NCBI GenBank assembly: GCA_963712835.1 | Contig: CAVQJJ010000002.1 | Location: 682,001 to 746,000 of the forward strand | DNA: 64,000 nt | Direction: 5' to 3' | DNA from: DATARH01 sp963712835 | GTDB taxonomy: Bacteria; Pseudomonadota; Alphaproteobacteria; ATCC43930; CGMCC-115725 | In this document: one piece after another, positions 33,936 through 41,889 of the stretch | How positions within the stretch are numbered: position 1 is the first letter of the stretch | Layout: every line of letters begins with the position of its first letter | Position numbers and translations under genes: made by a program | The notes under the pieces: model-generated | What the model saw: only the letters and a program-made list of their open reading frames with translations | The model's database searches: none | What the model was told of the DNA's origin: nothing

Positions 33936-35579
33936 GTGTGGGACTACCCGGTCGGCGTCAACACGATCTACACGCCGCGTTCCTACGAGGCGATCTCGTT
34001 CGCGGAGCTGCGACGCCTCGCCGACGCGCACGACATCACCCGCCTCGCGATCGAGACCCGCAAGGACCAGCTCGAGCGCCTCGACTGGGCGATCCGCGTC
34101 AAAAGCGCCCGCACCGCGCGGCCCGACGCCGCTTCGCGGGTCGCCGCGGTTGCCGAATTCTGGCGCCGGCCCGACGGCGAGCGCTCGTTCGCCACCTGGC
34201 TGCGCGCGCTGATGGAAGACCTTCTGGTGCTCGACGCGCCCGTGTTGGAGCTGCGCCGCAACCGCGGCGGCGCGCTGATCGGCCTCGACATCGTCGACGG
34301 CGCGACGATCAAGCTGCTGGTCGACGAGACCGGCCGCCGCCCGCGCCCGCCGGCGCCGGCCTATGAACAGGTCATCAAGGGCCGCCCGTGGAAGCTCCTG
34401 ACCAGCGACGAGCTGCTCTACCTGCCGCGCAATCCGCGCCCGCACAAGGCCTACGGCTTCGGCCCGGTCGAGCAGATCGTGATGACGGTCAACATCGCGC
34501 TGCGCCGCCAGGTGATGCAGCTGCAGCATTTCACCGAGGGCAATGTCCCGCCCGGCCTCTTGAACGCGCCGGACGGCTGGAATGTCGAGCAGATTTCGCA
34601 GTTCCAGGAATGGTTCGACAGCGTGCTCGCCGGCAATACCGGCTCGCGCACCCGGCTCGTCTGGGGCCCGTCGGGCGCGCGCTACCAGGCGTTCAAGGAG
34701 GCGCCCTACAAGGACGATTTCGACGAGTGGCTGGCGCGCATCGTCTGCTACGCCTTCTCGCTGCCGCCGACCGCCTTTATCCGCCAGATGAACCGGGCGA
34801 CCGCCGAGAGCTCGCAGGACACCGCGGCGACCGAGGGCCTCGCGCCGCTGATGCTGTGGGTGAAGCGCCTCGCCGACCACGTCACCCAGGATTTGCTGGG
34901 ACACCCCGACCTCGAATTCGCCTGGGGCGATCTGACCCCCGCCGACCCGGCCGAGCAGGCGAAGATCATCGACACCTACGTCCGCGACGGCGTCTACGCG
35001 GTCAACGAGGCGCGCGAGCTGCTCGGCCTCGACCCCGTCCCCGGCGGCGACCAGCCGATGATCTACGGCACGCAAGGCGCCGTGGCGCTCGGCGGCGGCC
35101 CGGCGATGGCGTTCGACAAGGCAAGTTTCAACCCCGCCGAGCCGCGCCTTCCGCAGGGCGAAACCGGCGGCGGCGAGTGGACGACCGGGGGAGGTGAGGA
35201 TTCGGCTTCGTCAGATGAAAACAACCGTGGTCCTGAGCCCTCAGAGCCAAATGGCGCTGCCTCTCCTGCAAGGTTGGGCCAGCTGACGATCCCGTGGGAT
35301 TTGCCAGCCGACATTCCCTTTGAGGTTCCGGGAATGCCGAACGAGATTACGCCTGCGCCATTTGATTTTCCGGGAGCGGAGCGCAAAAAGCCGCCGATAC
35401 CAACAAATCCCTTTCCCCGTGATCCCGACTGCGCCGCGGAGTGGGACGCCGCGTGGGAATATTGTGGACAAATGGAAAAAGAAGGAAAATTCCGACCCGG
35501 TTACTCGGGACCCGGAAAGGATCTACGCAGCTGCCTTCTAGGGCAGGTCTCCGAGCGGTGCGGCGGTAACGCCACTTGA
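33936..35579 (+). CDS. phage portal protein with variable C-terminal (toxin-like) extension; 5' end frameshifted
   Basis: The open frame from GTG 33936 gives 547 residues. Residues 1 to about 385 are a portal protein: YTPRSYEAISFAELRRLADA, IETRKDQLERLDWAI, QLQHFTEGNVPPGLLNAPDG and ARELLGLDPVPGGDQPMIYG. After KASFNPAEPRLPQGETGGGE and WTTGGG comes a different C-terminus rich in proline, ending in DPDCAAEWDAAWEYCGQMEK and QVSERCGGN. This has the look of a swappable polymorphic-toxin tip. Upstream, another frame starting ATG 33745 (MPDVDRRLGGAKTSLTASYT) joins smoothly if one base is added near 33860, so the natural start is probably 33745. Confidence 0.8.
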   Translation: MWDYPVGVNTIYTPRSYEAISFAELRRLADAHDITRLAIETRKDQLERLDWAIRVKSARTARPDAASRVAAVAEFWRRPDGERSFATWLRALMEDLLVLDAPVLELRRNRGGALIGLDIVDGATIKLLVDETGRRPRPPAPAYEQVIKGRPWKLLTSDELLYLPRNPRPHKAYGFGPVEQIVMTVNIALRRQVMQLQHFTEGNVPPGLLNAPDGWNVEQISQFQEWFDSVLAGNTGSRTRLVWGPSGARYQAFKEAPYKDDFDEWLARIVCYAFSLPPTAFIRQMNRATAESSQDTAATEGLAPLMLWVKRLADHVTQDLLGHPDLEFAWGDLTPADPAEQAKIIDTYVRDGVYAVNEARELLGLDPVPGGDQPMIYGTQGAVALGGGPAMAFDKASFNPAEPRLPQGETGGGEWTTGGGEDSASSDENNRGPEPSEPNGAASPARLGQLTIPWDLPADIPFEVPGMPNEITPAPFDFPGAERKKPPIPTNPFPRDPDCAAEWDAAWEYCGQMEKEGKFRPGYSGPGKDLRSCLLGQVSERCGGNAT

Positions 35580-35605
35580 TGTAATATTGAGGTGAACACA
35601 GCGTT

Positions 35606-36133
35606 ATGAGCAATCCGATGGACGAAGATGATATCGACCGTCAGTTTCAATTGCGGCGCACCGATCCCGAAAAATTCCTCGAACTGGTGAATGCACGCGT
35701 CGAAGAGCATCCTGATGATCCAAACGCCTACTTCGCCCGGCATCAGGGTTGGTCGCGGCTCGGCCTGTTGGATTTGGCGTTGGCCGACCTCGATAAGGCG
35801 CTGGCTCTCGAAGACCATTATGTGACCCATCGGGCGCGTGGTCGCATCCTCCAAGGCCTTGGCCGGTATCGAGAAGCAATCGATGCGTACAATCGTTCGG
35901 AGCGTATGGAGCCGACGCAATGGGTGGGCAGCTTCGGCCCATTGTTGCGAGCCGATTGCTATGCCCGGCTTGGCGACGAAACTGCCGCGTTAAAAGATTG
36001 TGACATCATGCCCGACGATCATTGGACGCCGGGTCTTTTCGGCACGCCGGCCGGGAATAAGCAGGAAGTCGCCAAAGAGCTTCGCCGCCGCGCAGCTGCG
36101 GCTCGCGGCAACGACGCGCCAAATCAGCAGTGA
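35606..36133 (+). CDS. TPR protein, candidate immunity partner of the portal C-terminus
   Basis: The 175-residue protein contains about three tetratricopeptide repeats: AYFARHQGWSRLGLLDLALA, RARGRILQGLGRYREAIDAY and LLRADCYARLGDETAALKDC. It has no signal peptide. It starts 26 bp after the stop of the portal gene, the place where an immunity gene lies in polymorphic-toxin systems. That role is inferred from position only. Its last codons overlap the RlpA-like fragment by ATG. Confidence 0.7.
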   Translation: MSNPMDEDDIDRQFQLRRTDPEKFLELVNARVEEHPDDPNAYFARHQGWSRLGLLDLALADLDKALALEDHYVTHRARGRILQGLGRYREAIDAYNRSERMEPTQWVGSFGPLLRADCYARLGDETAALKDCDIMPDDHWTPGLFGTPAGNKQEVAKELRRRAAAARGNDAPNQQ

Positions 36134-36261
36134 TGCGCATCATCCATGCCGCCGGCAGAGTAATCGATCTAACAAAAGGTGCGTTTCGAGCGCTTGTGGG
36201 AAACACCGATGTCGGTCTTGTTTCGGTCACAGTGTCCGTGCCGCGTTCCGCGAGGAGGTGA
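36133..36261 (+). pseudogene. C-terminal tail of an RlpA-like (double-psi barrel) toxin domain
   Basis: A 42-codon frame reads AAGRVIDLTKGAFRALVGNT and DVGLVSVTVSVPRSARR. The GRVIDL-x(5-8)-AL...GLVxVxV pattern is the end of RlpA-like double-psi beta-barrel domains (GRIIDLSxxAAxALG...GVAxVxV), which in septal proteins cut denuded peptidoglycan. The rest of the domain is absent, so this is a displaced tail, as in orphan toxin cassettes. A candidate secreted immunity gene follows 3 bp later. Confidence 0.55.
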
Positions 36262-36264
36262 GAG

Positions 36265-36717
36265 GTGAGAAAGCGCTTGCTTCTCATTGTGGCCGGAGCG
36301 TTGCTTAGTTTCTCGGTAAGCTGCCCCGCACACCAGCAGTCGACATATCGCCTTTCATTCCCGAACCTTCATCTGATGCCCGGAGAACGAGTGTCGAAGT
36401 TCGATCTCCATCTGCGCTCCGCGATGATCGTAGACTTTCGCAGCATACCGGTTGGGTGGCGGATCAATATCGACAACGATCCTTCCTGGATCACGGAAGT
36501 TTCAGGAACAGCCGTGGTTGGCGCGGCCGATCTGGAAGCATCGGCTCTACGGCCGTGGTTTGTGTCGTTGCTCGGTGAACCGGGCGATCGCACTGAACGA
36601 GCCGGCGAGATCGGCATCGATGGCTCGATGACACTGGCGAACGGCGACCACACCCGGACTATCGAAATCACCAATAGCGACGTCATGCTGACCCCGTCCT
36701 CGGGAGAAGGAGGGTGA
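36265..36717 (+). CDS. secreted protein, candidate periplasmic immunity protein
   Basis: The 150-residue protein from GTG has a clear signal peptide, MRKRLLLIVAGALLSFSVSC, and a mature part of beta character (YRLSFPNLHLMPGERVSKFD, VGWRINIDNDPSWITEVSGT, GDHTRTIEITNSDVMLTPSS). Cys20 could make it a lipoprotein. Its position right after the RlpA-like tail and its export fit immunity against a peptidoglycan-acting toxin. I know no named family. Confidence 0.65.
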   Translation: MRKRLLLIVAGALLSFSVSCPAHQQSTYRLSFPNLHLMPGERVSKFDLHLRSAMIVDFRSIPVGWRINIDNDPSWITEVSGTAVVGAADLEASALRPWFVSLLGEPGDRTERAGEIGIDGSMTLANGDHTRTIEITNSDVMLTPSSGEGG

Positions 36718-36718
36718 G

Positions 36719-37048
36719 GTGTCACATATATTTGTGTCAGACATGGCAAAGGCGAAGATAATAAACGAAAAAACGGCTTACGAAAAATTGAATCATCAAA
36801 AAGTAGTTCCCAAGTTAACATATTACAGGAGGAGTTATTCAACGATGAATAACGAAAATATATCGAATATGGGCCTGGATTCATATTATCATTTATCGAA
36901 AATCTAAAAAATGATGAAGGGCATCCGCTCGTTTTTCCAGAAAGTGAATTTCCTATTTTTGTTGGACCCTCGGTCATGTTTGATCAGGGGACGCATTTGA
37001 TTGATTGGGTCGATGATAAATTGAAGCTCAGCAGCGTCCCAAGCTGAG
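36719..37048 (+). other. AT-rich insert with degraded small reading frames
   Basis: About 330 bp are strikingly AT-rich against the GC-rich surroundings, a sign of recent acquisition. One frame from GTG 36719 gives 62 codons (MSHIFVSDMAKAKIINEKTA and on to HLSKI). Another frame gives an acidic ending, FIENLKNDEGHPLVFPESEF then PIFVGPSVMFDQGTHLIDWV. The second looks like the C-terminus of an immunity-type protein whose start is lost. I would not call either a working gene. Confidence 0.5.
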
Positions 37049-37083
37049 GGGTTGGTTTGTGACGGAGCGGTGATCTGCGCCGC

Positions 37084-37633
37084 TTGAGCTTCCGGGAGCG
37101 TAACCCCGCCGAGCAGGCGAAGATCATCGACACTTATGTCCGCGGCGGCGTCTACCCGGTCAACGAGGCGCGCGGCCTGTTGGGTCTCGATCCCGTCCCC
37201 GGCGGCGACCAGCCGATGATCTACGGCACCCAAGGCGCCGTGCCGCTCGGTGCGGCGATCGACGCGCCGGCGGCGCTTAAGCGGTCAGGCCGCGCGCCTG
37301 ACCTAAACTGCGGTTGTCGTGACGCCAGCGCGCCATCGCTCCACAAATATAATCCGGCCGAACCTCGCGTCCCGCAGCACAACCCAGGAGCCGGGCAATG
37401 GACAGCTGGAGGCGAAGCTGGCGAATTTGACGTTGCCGCGAACAGAGGGACGCCCTGCGACCGGCTTTGCAGCCGGTTGCCAAAGTGGCGGAAGCTATGG
37501 ATCATCCGCCTTGTTTCGCATCGACGGCCGCAATCTCTGCTGGGATTGCGCGGTAAAATCCATGGACCTTGGAAACGCACCTGCAGCGAAAAAATTGGAA
37601 GGACTAGAACCGTATTATATTGATCCGGAATAA
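37084..37633 (+). pseudogene. displaced portal C-terminus fused to a second toxin-like tail (frameshifted)
   Basis: From 37104 the DNA and protein repeat the portal end: NPAEQAKIIDTYVRGGVYPV and LGLDPVPGGDQPMIYGTQGA, then a different spacer and the linker YNPAEPRVPQHNPGAGQWTA. After a frame change near 37440 the other frame reads GRPATGFAAGCQSGGSYGSS and DGRNLCWDCAVK, ending YYIDPE at 37633. The C/C-x2-C pattern suggests a small metal-binding toxin tip. The segment lacks the portal body, so it is a promoter-less donor-like cassette. Confidence 0.72.
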
Positions 37634-37647
37634 GACGGGGATTCGTG

Positions 37648-38034
37648 ATGACCGACCGCGAGAGCTCGCTCCGGAAACTTGCCGTGGGAGACATCTTTCA
37701 CGCCCGCAGTCCGAATGGCGCAAGCTTGGTCTGCCTAGTAACGTCAGTGGATGACCGTACTATCTACGCCAGGCGAATACATACGCAGGACGATGTACGT
37801 TTCGACCGGACGACCGGGCTCAGAATGCCCAGCGCACGCACTCGGATCGATTGCGTCGCGCCGTTTCCGCCCGATCTTCACAATATCTTCCTGGAAGTAG
37901 ATCGGAAGCACCGTGAACTGACGGACCTTACGCGTCAGGGTGTCGAACTGACCCTTGACCAAACGAGAATGACCGACGACGAAAAGCGCGCAAACCTTTC
38001 CATCAATCAGCACGTTGCCGACGATCCAATTTAA
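37648..38034 (+). CDS. candidate immunity protein of the second cassette, 128 aa
   Basis: The protein reads LAVGDIFHARSPNGASLVCL and VTSVDDRTIYARRIHTQDDV, a small beta-barrel-like start, followed by a helical acidic C-terminus (HRELTDLTRQGVELTLDQTR). It follows the toxin tail by 14 bp, as expected for an immunity gene. No signal peptide is seen, so the toxin would act in the cytoplasm. The family is not named here. Confidence 0.65.
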   Translation: MTDRESSLRKLAVGDIFHARSPNGASLVCLVTSVDDRTIYARRIHTQDDVRFDRTTGLRMPSARTRIDCVAPFPPDLHNIFLEVDRKHRELTDLTRQGVELTLDQTRMTDDEKRANLSINQHVADDPI

Positions 38035-38065
38035 GTAACTAAACCCACCGTTCGTCATACCCTGG

Positions 38066-38233
38066 CTTGAACCGGGCGACCGCAGAGGCCTCGCGGGACA
38101 CCGCGGCGATCGAGGGCCTCGCCCCCCAGATGCTGTGGGTGAAGCGGCTCTGCGACCACGTCACCCCGGTCACCCCGGCCTCGAATTCGCCTGGGGCGAC
38201 GTGCGGCCGGCGACCCGGCCGAGCAGGCCAACA
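38066..38233 (+). pseudogene. third portal fragment, truncated
   Basis: NRATAEASRDTAAIEGLAPQ and MLWVKRLCDHVT repeat portal residues around nucleotides 34791-34890. A short deletion and shift follow, and then DNA matching CTCGAATTCGCCTGGGGCGA. The homology ends at CCGGCCGAGCAGGC, the same point where the second copy (37104) begins. It lies directly upstream of the protease gene, where the original portal gene should end. Confidence 0.75.
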
Positions 38234-38292
38234 GACCGCTCCGGCTCTGCCCGGCCATGACGCACAGCCATTACCCGAAGGAACAAGCACCG

Positions 38293-39474
38293 ATGCGCTT
38301 TTACGCTCCGATCGCCAAGGTCGATGCCGAACAGCGAATGGTCTGGGGCTATGCCTCGACCGAAGCCGAGGACGACCAGGGCGAGGTCATCACCCGCGAC
38401 GCGCTTGCCGCGGCGCTCGGCGATTATTTGAAATTCGCCAACATCCGCGAGATGCACCAGATGTCGGCGGTCGGCATCGCCGAAGAGGCGGGGGTCGACG
38501 ACAAGGGTCTTTATGTCGGCGCCCGCATCGTCGATCGCGGCGCCTGGGACAAGGTGACGAGCGGCGTCTACAAGGGGTTTTCGGTCGGCGGTCGGGTGAG
38601 GGCGCGCGATCCGCGCGACCGCAGCGTCATCACCGCCTTGAGCCTCACCGAAATCAGCCTGGTCGACCGCCCGGCCAACCCCGAGGCGGTGTTCGATTGC
38701 TGGAAGGCCGAGGGCCGCCCAGCGGGAGATGACCGCATGGCCGAGGACATCGACTACGCCGATCCCGGCCTTCAGGCCGACGGCAGGAAGCGCTATCCGC
38801 TCGACAGCGAGCGCCATATCCGCGCCGCCTGGGCCTTTATCCACATGGCGGCCAACGCCGCGCCCTATACCGCCGGCGAGCTTCAGCAGGTGAGGGACCG
38901 CATCGTCGCCGCGTGGAAGGCGCATATCGACCCGGCCGGCCCGCCCGCCGCGACCGGCCCCGCGTCGAACGCGATCGCCAGCCAGGCTGCGCTCGACCAT
39001 GTCCACGATTGCCTCAAGGCGATGACCGGCGGCGATTGCTGCAAGCCTGGGAAAGAGGCGGCGGCGCACCGCAAGACCATGCTCGGCCATCTCAAGGAGG
39101 CGCACAATGCGCTGTGCCGCGCCGGCGCCAAGTGCGACGCTTTTGCCCCCGATGAAGACGAGGCCGACGACGATGCCGACAAGGCATCAAGCGCCGGCGA
39201 TCTGATGCCCAGTGGTTTTATGAAAACGTTCGCCGGCGAGATCCTGCCGCGGCTCGACGCGCTGACCAAACGCGTCGCCGAGCTCGAAGCGATGCCGCTG
39301 CCGCCGCAAACCATCGCCCGCGCCGCCGGCGGCCTTTCCAAGAGCGAGGACAGCGCCTATCCCACCGTCTCGCCCGACGACATCGTCTCGGCGCTCGCCC
39401 GCATGAGCGACGAGGAACGCACCTTGGCCCTGATCAAGGCCGCGCACGCCAACCCGATCCGACCGTTCCGTTAA
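38293..39474 (+). CDS. prohead protease, XkdF-like, with DUF6582-like segment
   Basis: The N-terminal part matches XkdF-type phage serine proteases: AEQRMVWGYASTEAEDDQGE, IREMHQMSAVGIAEEAGVDD (probable catalytic histidine), GVYKGFSVGGRV and LTEISLVDRPANPEAVFDCW (serine region). The middle part, GRKRYPLDSERHIRAAWAFI, looks like the DUF6582 domain often fused to such proteases. It then has cysteine/histidine and coiled regions and a scaffold-like C-terminus. It matures the prohead. ATG 38293 with an AAGGA site is preferred over ATG 38257. Confidence 0.8.
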   Translation: MRFYAPIAKVDAEQRMVWGYASTEAEDDQGEVITRDALAAALGDYLKFANIREMHQMSAVGIAEEAGVDDKGLYVGARIVDRGAWDKVTSGVYKGFSVGGRVRARDPRDRSVITALSLTEISLVDRPANPEAVFDCWKAEGRPAGDDRMAEDIDYADPGLQADGRKRYPLDSERHIRAAWAFIHMAANAAPYTAGELQQVRDRIVAAWKAHIDPAGPPAATGPASNAIASQAALDHVHDCLKAMTGGDCCKPGKEAAAHRKTMLGHLKEAHNALCRAGAKCDAFAPDEDEADDDADKASSAGDLMPSGFMKTFAGEILPRLDALTKRVAELEAMPLPPQTIARAAGGLSKSEDSAYPTVSPDDIVSALARMSDEERTLALIKAAHANPIRPFR

Positions 39475-39477
39475 TTC

Positions 39478-39581
39478 GTCATTCCGGGGCGGCCGAAGGC
39501 CAAACCCCGAACCCATGAACGCGGAAAGTGAGGGGCTGGCAACGGCCTGTGTTCATGGGTTCCCGATTTCGCGGGAATGAC
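39478..39581. repeat. dispersed palindromic repeat, GTCATTCC family, inside the prophage
   Basis: It runs from GTCATTCCGGGGCGGCCGAA to GGTTCCCGATTTCGCGGGAA followed by TGAC. It is the same family as the host copies at 13647 and 18721. It sits between the protease and capsid genes. Confidence 0.8.
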
Positions 39582-39592
39582 GATCGAAAACC

Positions 39593-39619
39593 AAAACCCG
39601 CCCTTCGGCGGGTTTTTTT
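39593..39619 (+). terminator. rho-independent terminator before the capsid gene
   Basis: AACCCGCC-CTTC-GGCGGGTT with a run of seven T forms a strong hairpin and U-tract 29 bp before the capsid start. It may attenuate early or head-gene transcription or isolate capsid expression. The ribosome site AGAGGGAGA follows it. Confidence 0.85.
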
Positions 39620-39647
39620 GTTGCCCACCTCCCAGAGGGAGAAATTG

Positions 39648-41138
39648 ATGAACCCGACACAAGACACATTGGATCTGGTCAAGGGCGCGCTGCGCTCGCC
39701 CTTGGACCTGATCACCAAGACGATCTCGACCTCGACCGGCCTCGTCGCCTTCGACCTCCAGGCGCCGGCCAAGAACCTCTACCCGTTCGTGACGCCGATC
39801 CGCAACGTCATCCCGCGCGTCGGCGGCGGCACCGGCACGGCGACCAACTGGCGCCAGGTGACGGCGCTCATCGGTTCGGGCTTCGACGCGATGGGCTGGG
39901 TCCCGGAAGGCCAGCGCTCGGCGCAGATGTCGTACACCACCGCGTCGAAATCGGCGACTTTCGTCACCATCGGCGAGGAGGACGCGGCGACCTACGAAGC
40001 AATCAGCGCCGGCCGCGATTTCGAGGACATCCAGGCGCGCATGACCTTCCGCCTGCTGCAAAAGATGATGCTGAAGGAGGAGATGGCGATCCTCGGCGGC
40101 AACGCCTCGCTGCAGCTCGTCGCGCCGGCGACGCCGGTGCTGTCGGCCTCGGGCAGCGGCGCGACGCTGCCGGCCGCGACCTATTATGTGAAGGTCGTGG
40201 GCCTCACCCTGGAGGGCTACCAGAATTCGAGCCTCGCGGGCGGCGTCGCCACCACCAAGCACATCACCGGCGCCGACGGCAACACCTACGACCTCAGCGG
40301 CGGCTCGTCGAACGTCAGCGCCGAGGCGTCGCAGGCCGTGACCCTGGGCCAGACCTTGTCGGTCACCGTGACCCCGCTCGCCGGCGCCGTCGCCTATGCC
40401 TGGTATGTCGGCGCCGCGACCAACGCCGAGACCTTGCAGGCGATCACCACGATCAACAGCGCCAGCTTCTCGGCGCCGCTCGCCACCGGCCAGCAATCGC
40501 AGACCGCGATCACCGCCGACAATTCGGCCAACCCGAACTACGCCTTCGACGGCCTCCTCACCACCGCGTTCAAGAGCGGCTCGAACGCCTATGTCGCCAC
40601 CCAGGCGACCGGTACCGCCGGGACAGGCACGCCGCTCACCTCGTCGGGGCGCGGCTCGGTCAATGAGATCGACACGATGTTCCAGACCATGTGGAACAAC
40701 TTTCAGCTCTCGCCGACCGTGCTGTACGTCAATGTGCAGGAGCTGAAGAACATCACCGCCAAGGTGTTGTCGAACGCCTCGGCGCCGTTGCTGCGCTACA
40801 ATGTCAGCGACGACGGCAACCCCTATGATCTGGCGGCGGCGGGCGCGGTGTCGTTCTACTTCAATCCCTATGCGCTGAACGGCGGCCTGCGCATCCCGAT
40901 CCGCATCCACCCGAAGGTGCCGCCCGGCACGATCATCGGCTGGGCCGAGAACCTGCCGGTGCAGTACCAGTCGAACGAGGTGCCCAACGTCGCCGAGGTC
41001 AAGACGCGACAGGACTACTACCAGATCGATTGGCCGGTGGTGACCCGCCAGCGCCAGGTCGGCGTTTACGCCGAAGAGGTGCTCGCGGTCTACGCGCCGT
41101 TCGCGATGGGCGTCATCACCAATATCGGCAACGGCTGA
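39648..41138 (+). CDS. major capsid protein with an inserted Ig-like domain
   Basis: At 496 residues it is longer than many HK97-fold capsids. N-terminal and C-terminal parts look like a capsid (FVTPIRNVIPRVGGGTGTAT, MGWVPEGQRSAQMSYTTASK, YVNVQELKNITAKVL, RQRQVGVYAEEVLAVYAPFA). Between about residues 160 and 285 lies a beta-rich insert with ATYYVKVVGLTLEGYQNSSL and GAVAYAWYVGAATNAETLQA, resembling an Ig or fibronectin-type decoration domain. It follows the protease in normal head-gene order. Confidence 0.85.
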   Translation: MNPTQDTLDLVKGALRSPLDLITKTISTSTGLVAFDLQAPAKNLYPFVTPIRNVIPRVGGGTGTATNWRQVTALIGSGFDAMGWVPEGQRSAQMSYTTASKSATFVTIGEEDAATYEAISAGRDFEDIQARMTFRLLQKMMLKEEMAILGGNASLQLVAPATPVLSASGSGATLPAATYYVKVVGLTLEGYQNSSLAGGVATTKHITGADGNTYDLSGGSSNVSAEASQAVTLGQTLSVTVTPLAGAVAYAWYVGAATNAETLQAITTINSASFSAPLATGQQSQTAITADNSANPNYAFDGLLTTAFKSGSNAYVATQATGTAGTGTPLTSSGRGSVNEIDTMFQTMWNNFQLSPTVLYVNVQELKNITAKVLSNASAPLLRYNVSDDGNPYDLAAAGAVSFYFNPYALNGGLRIPIRIHPKVPPGTIIGWAENLPVQYQSNEVPNVAEVKTRQDYYQIDWPVVTRQRQVGVYAEEVLAVYAPFAMGVITNIGNG

Positions 41139-41149
41139 GCCGTAGACAC

Positions 41150-41228
41150 CATCCCGACGAAGGTCGGGACCCATGGCTCCAACGCTCGAACGGCTGAAGC
41201 ATGGGCCCCGGCTTTCGCCGGGGTGACA
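41150..41228. repeat. dispersed palindromic repeat, CGTCATCCC family
   Basis: CATCCCGACGAAGGTCGGGA and the inverted GGGCCCCGGCTTTCGCCGGG arm fill the gap after the capsid gene. It is related to the host copy at 11614. Confidence 0.7.
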
Positions 41229-41250
41229 CGCAATTGATCGGAAATAACAC

Positions 41251-41889
41251 ATGGCCTTCGGCGACCTATGCGCCCTTGCCGACGTCACGGCGTGGCTGCA
41301 GACCGGGCAGAACCCGTTCCCGGCGGCCGACGATGCGCTGCTCGCCCGGCTCATCACCGCGGCCAGCCAGTTCATCCAGAGCTGGCTGCAGCGCCAGATC
41401 GCGGTCTCCGACTGGATCGAGATCCGCGACGGCAATGGCGGCCAGCGCCTGACCTTCGCGAACACGCCGGTCGTCAACGTCATCGCGCTGGCGATCGACG
41501 GCCTCACGATCCCGCCGGCGCCAACCGACGGCCGCCTCGGCGCGGGTTATGTGTTTAGCCCGACCGAGCTCGCCTTGCGCGGCTATGTCTTCACCCGCCG
41601 GGCACAGAACGTCGTCGTCACCTACACGGCCGGCTATGCCAGCGTCCCGCCCGACATCGCCCAAGCCTGCATCGAGCTGGTCTGCCAGCGCTATCGCGAG
41701 CGCAGCCGCACTGGCGAGGTGTCGAAGGCGCTGATGAGCGGCGAGGCCGTGACCTACTCGCAAAAGGACATGAGCGACGACATCCGGACGCTGCTGACGC
41801 AGTACCAGGCCGTGGCCCCGGTCTCGGGCTTCGCGCGCCTGCTGGCGCCGACAGCGACCGACCCGGCGACGATAGCGGCGGCGCTATGA
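41251..41889 (+). CDS. head-tail connector protein (gp6-like)
   Basis: The 212-residue protein starts CALADVTAWLQTGQNPFPAA and goes on with DDALLARLITAASQFIQSWL, the pattern of gp6/YqbG-like connectors. PPDIAQACIELVCQRYRERS gives the late helix. It caps the portal ring after packaging. It overlaps the next gene by ATGA. Confidence 0.8.
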   Translation: MAFGDLCALADVTAWLQTGQNPFPAADDALLARLITAASQFIQSWLQRQIAVSDWIEIRDGNGGQRLTFANTPVVNVIALAIDGLTIPPAPTDGRLGAGYVFSPTELALRGYVFTRRAQNVVVTYTAGYASVPPDIAQACIELVCQRYRERSRTGEVSKALMSGEAVTYSQKDMSDDIRTLLTQYQAVAPVSGFARLLAPTATDPATIAAAL

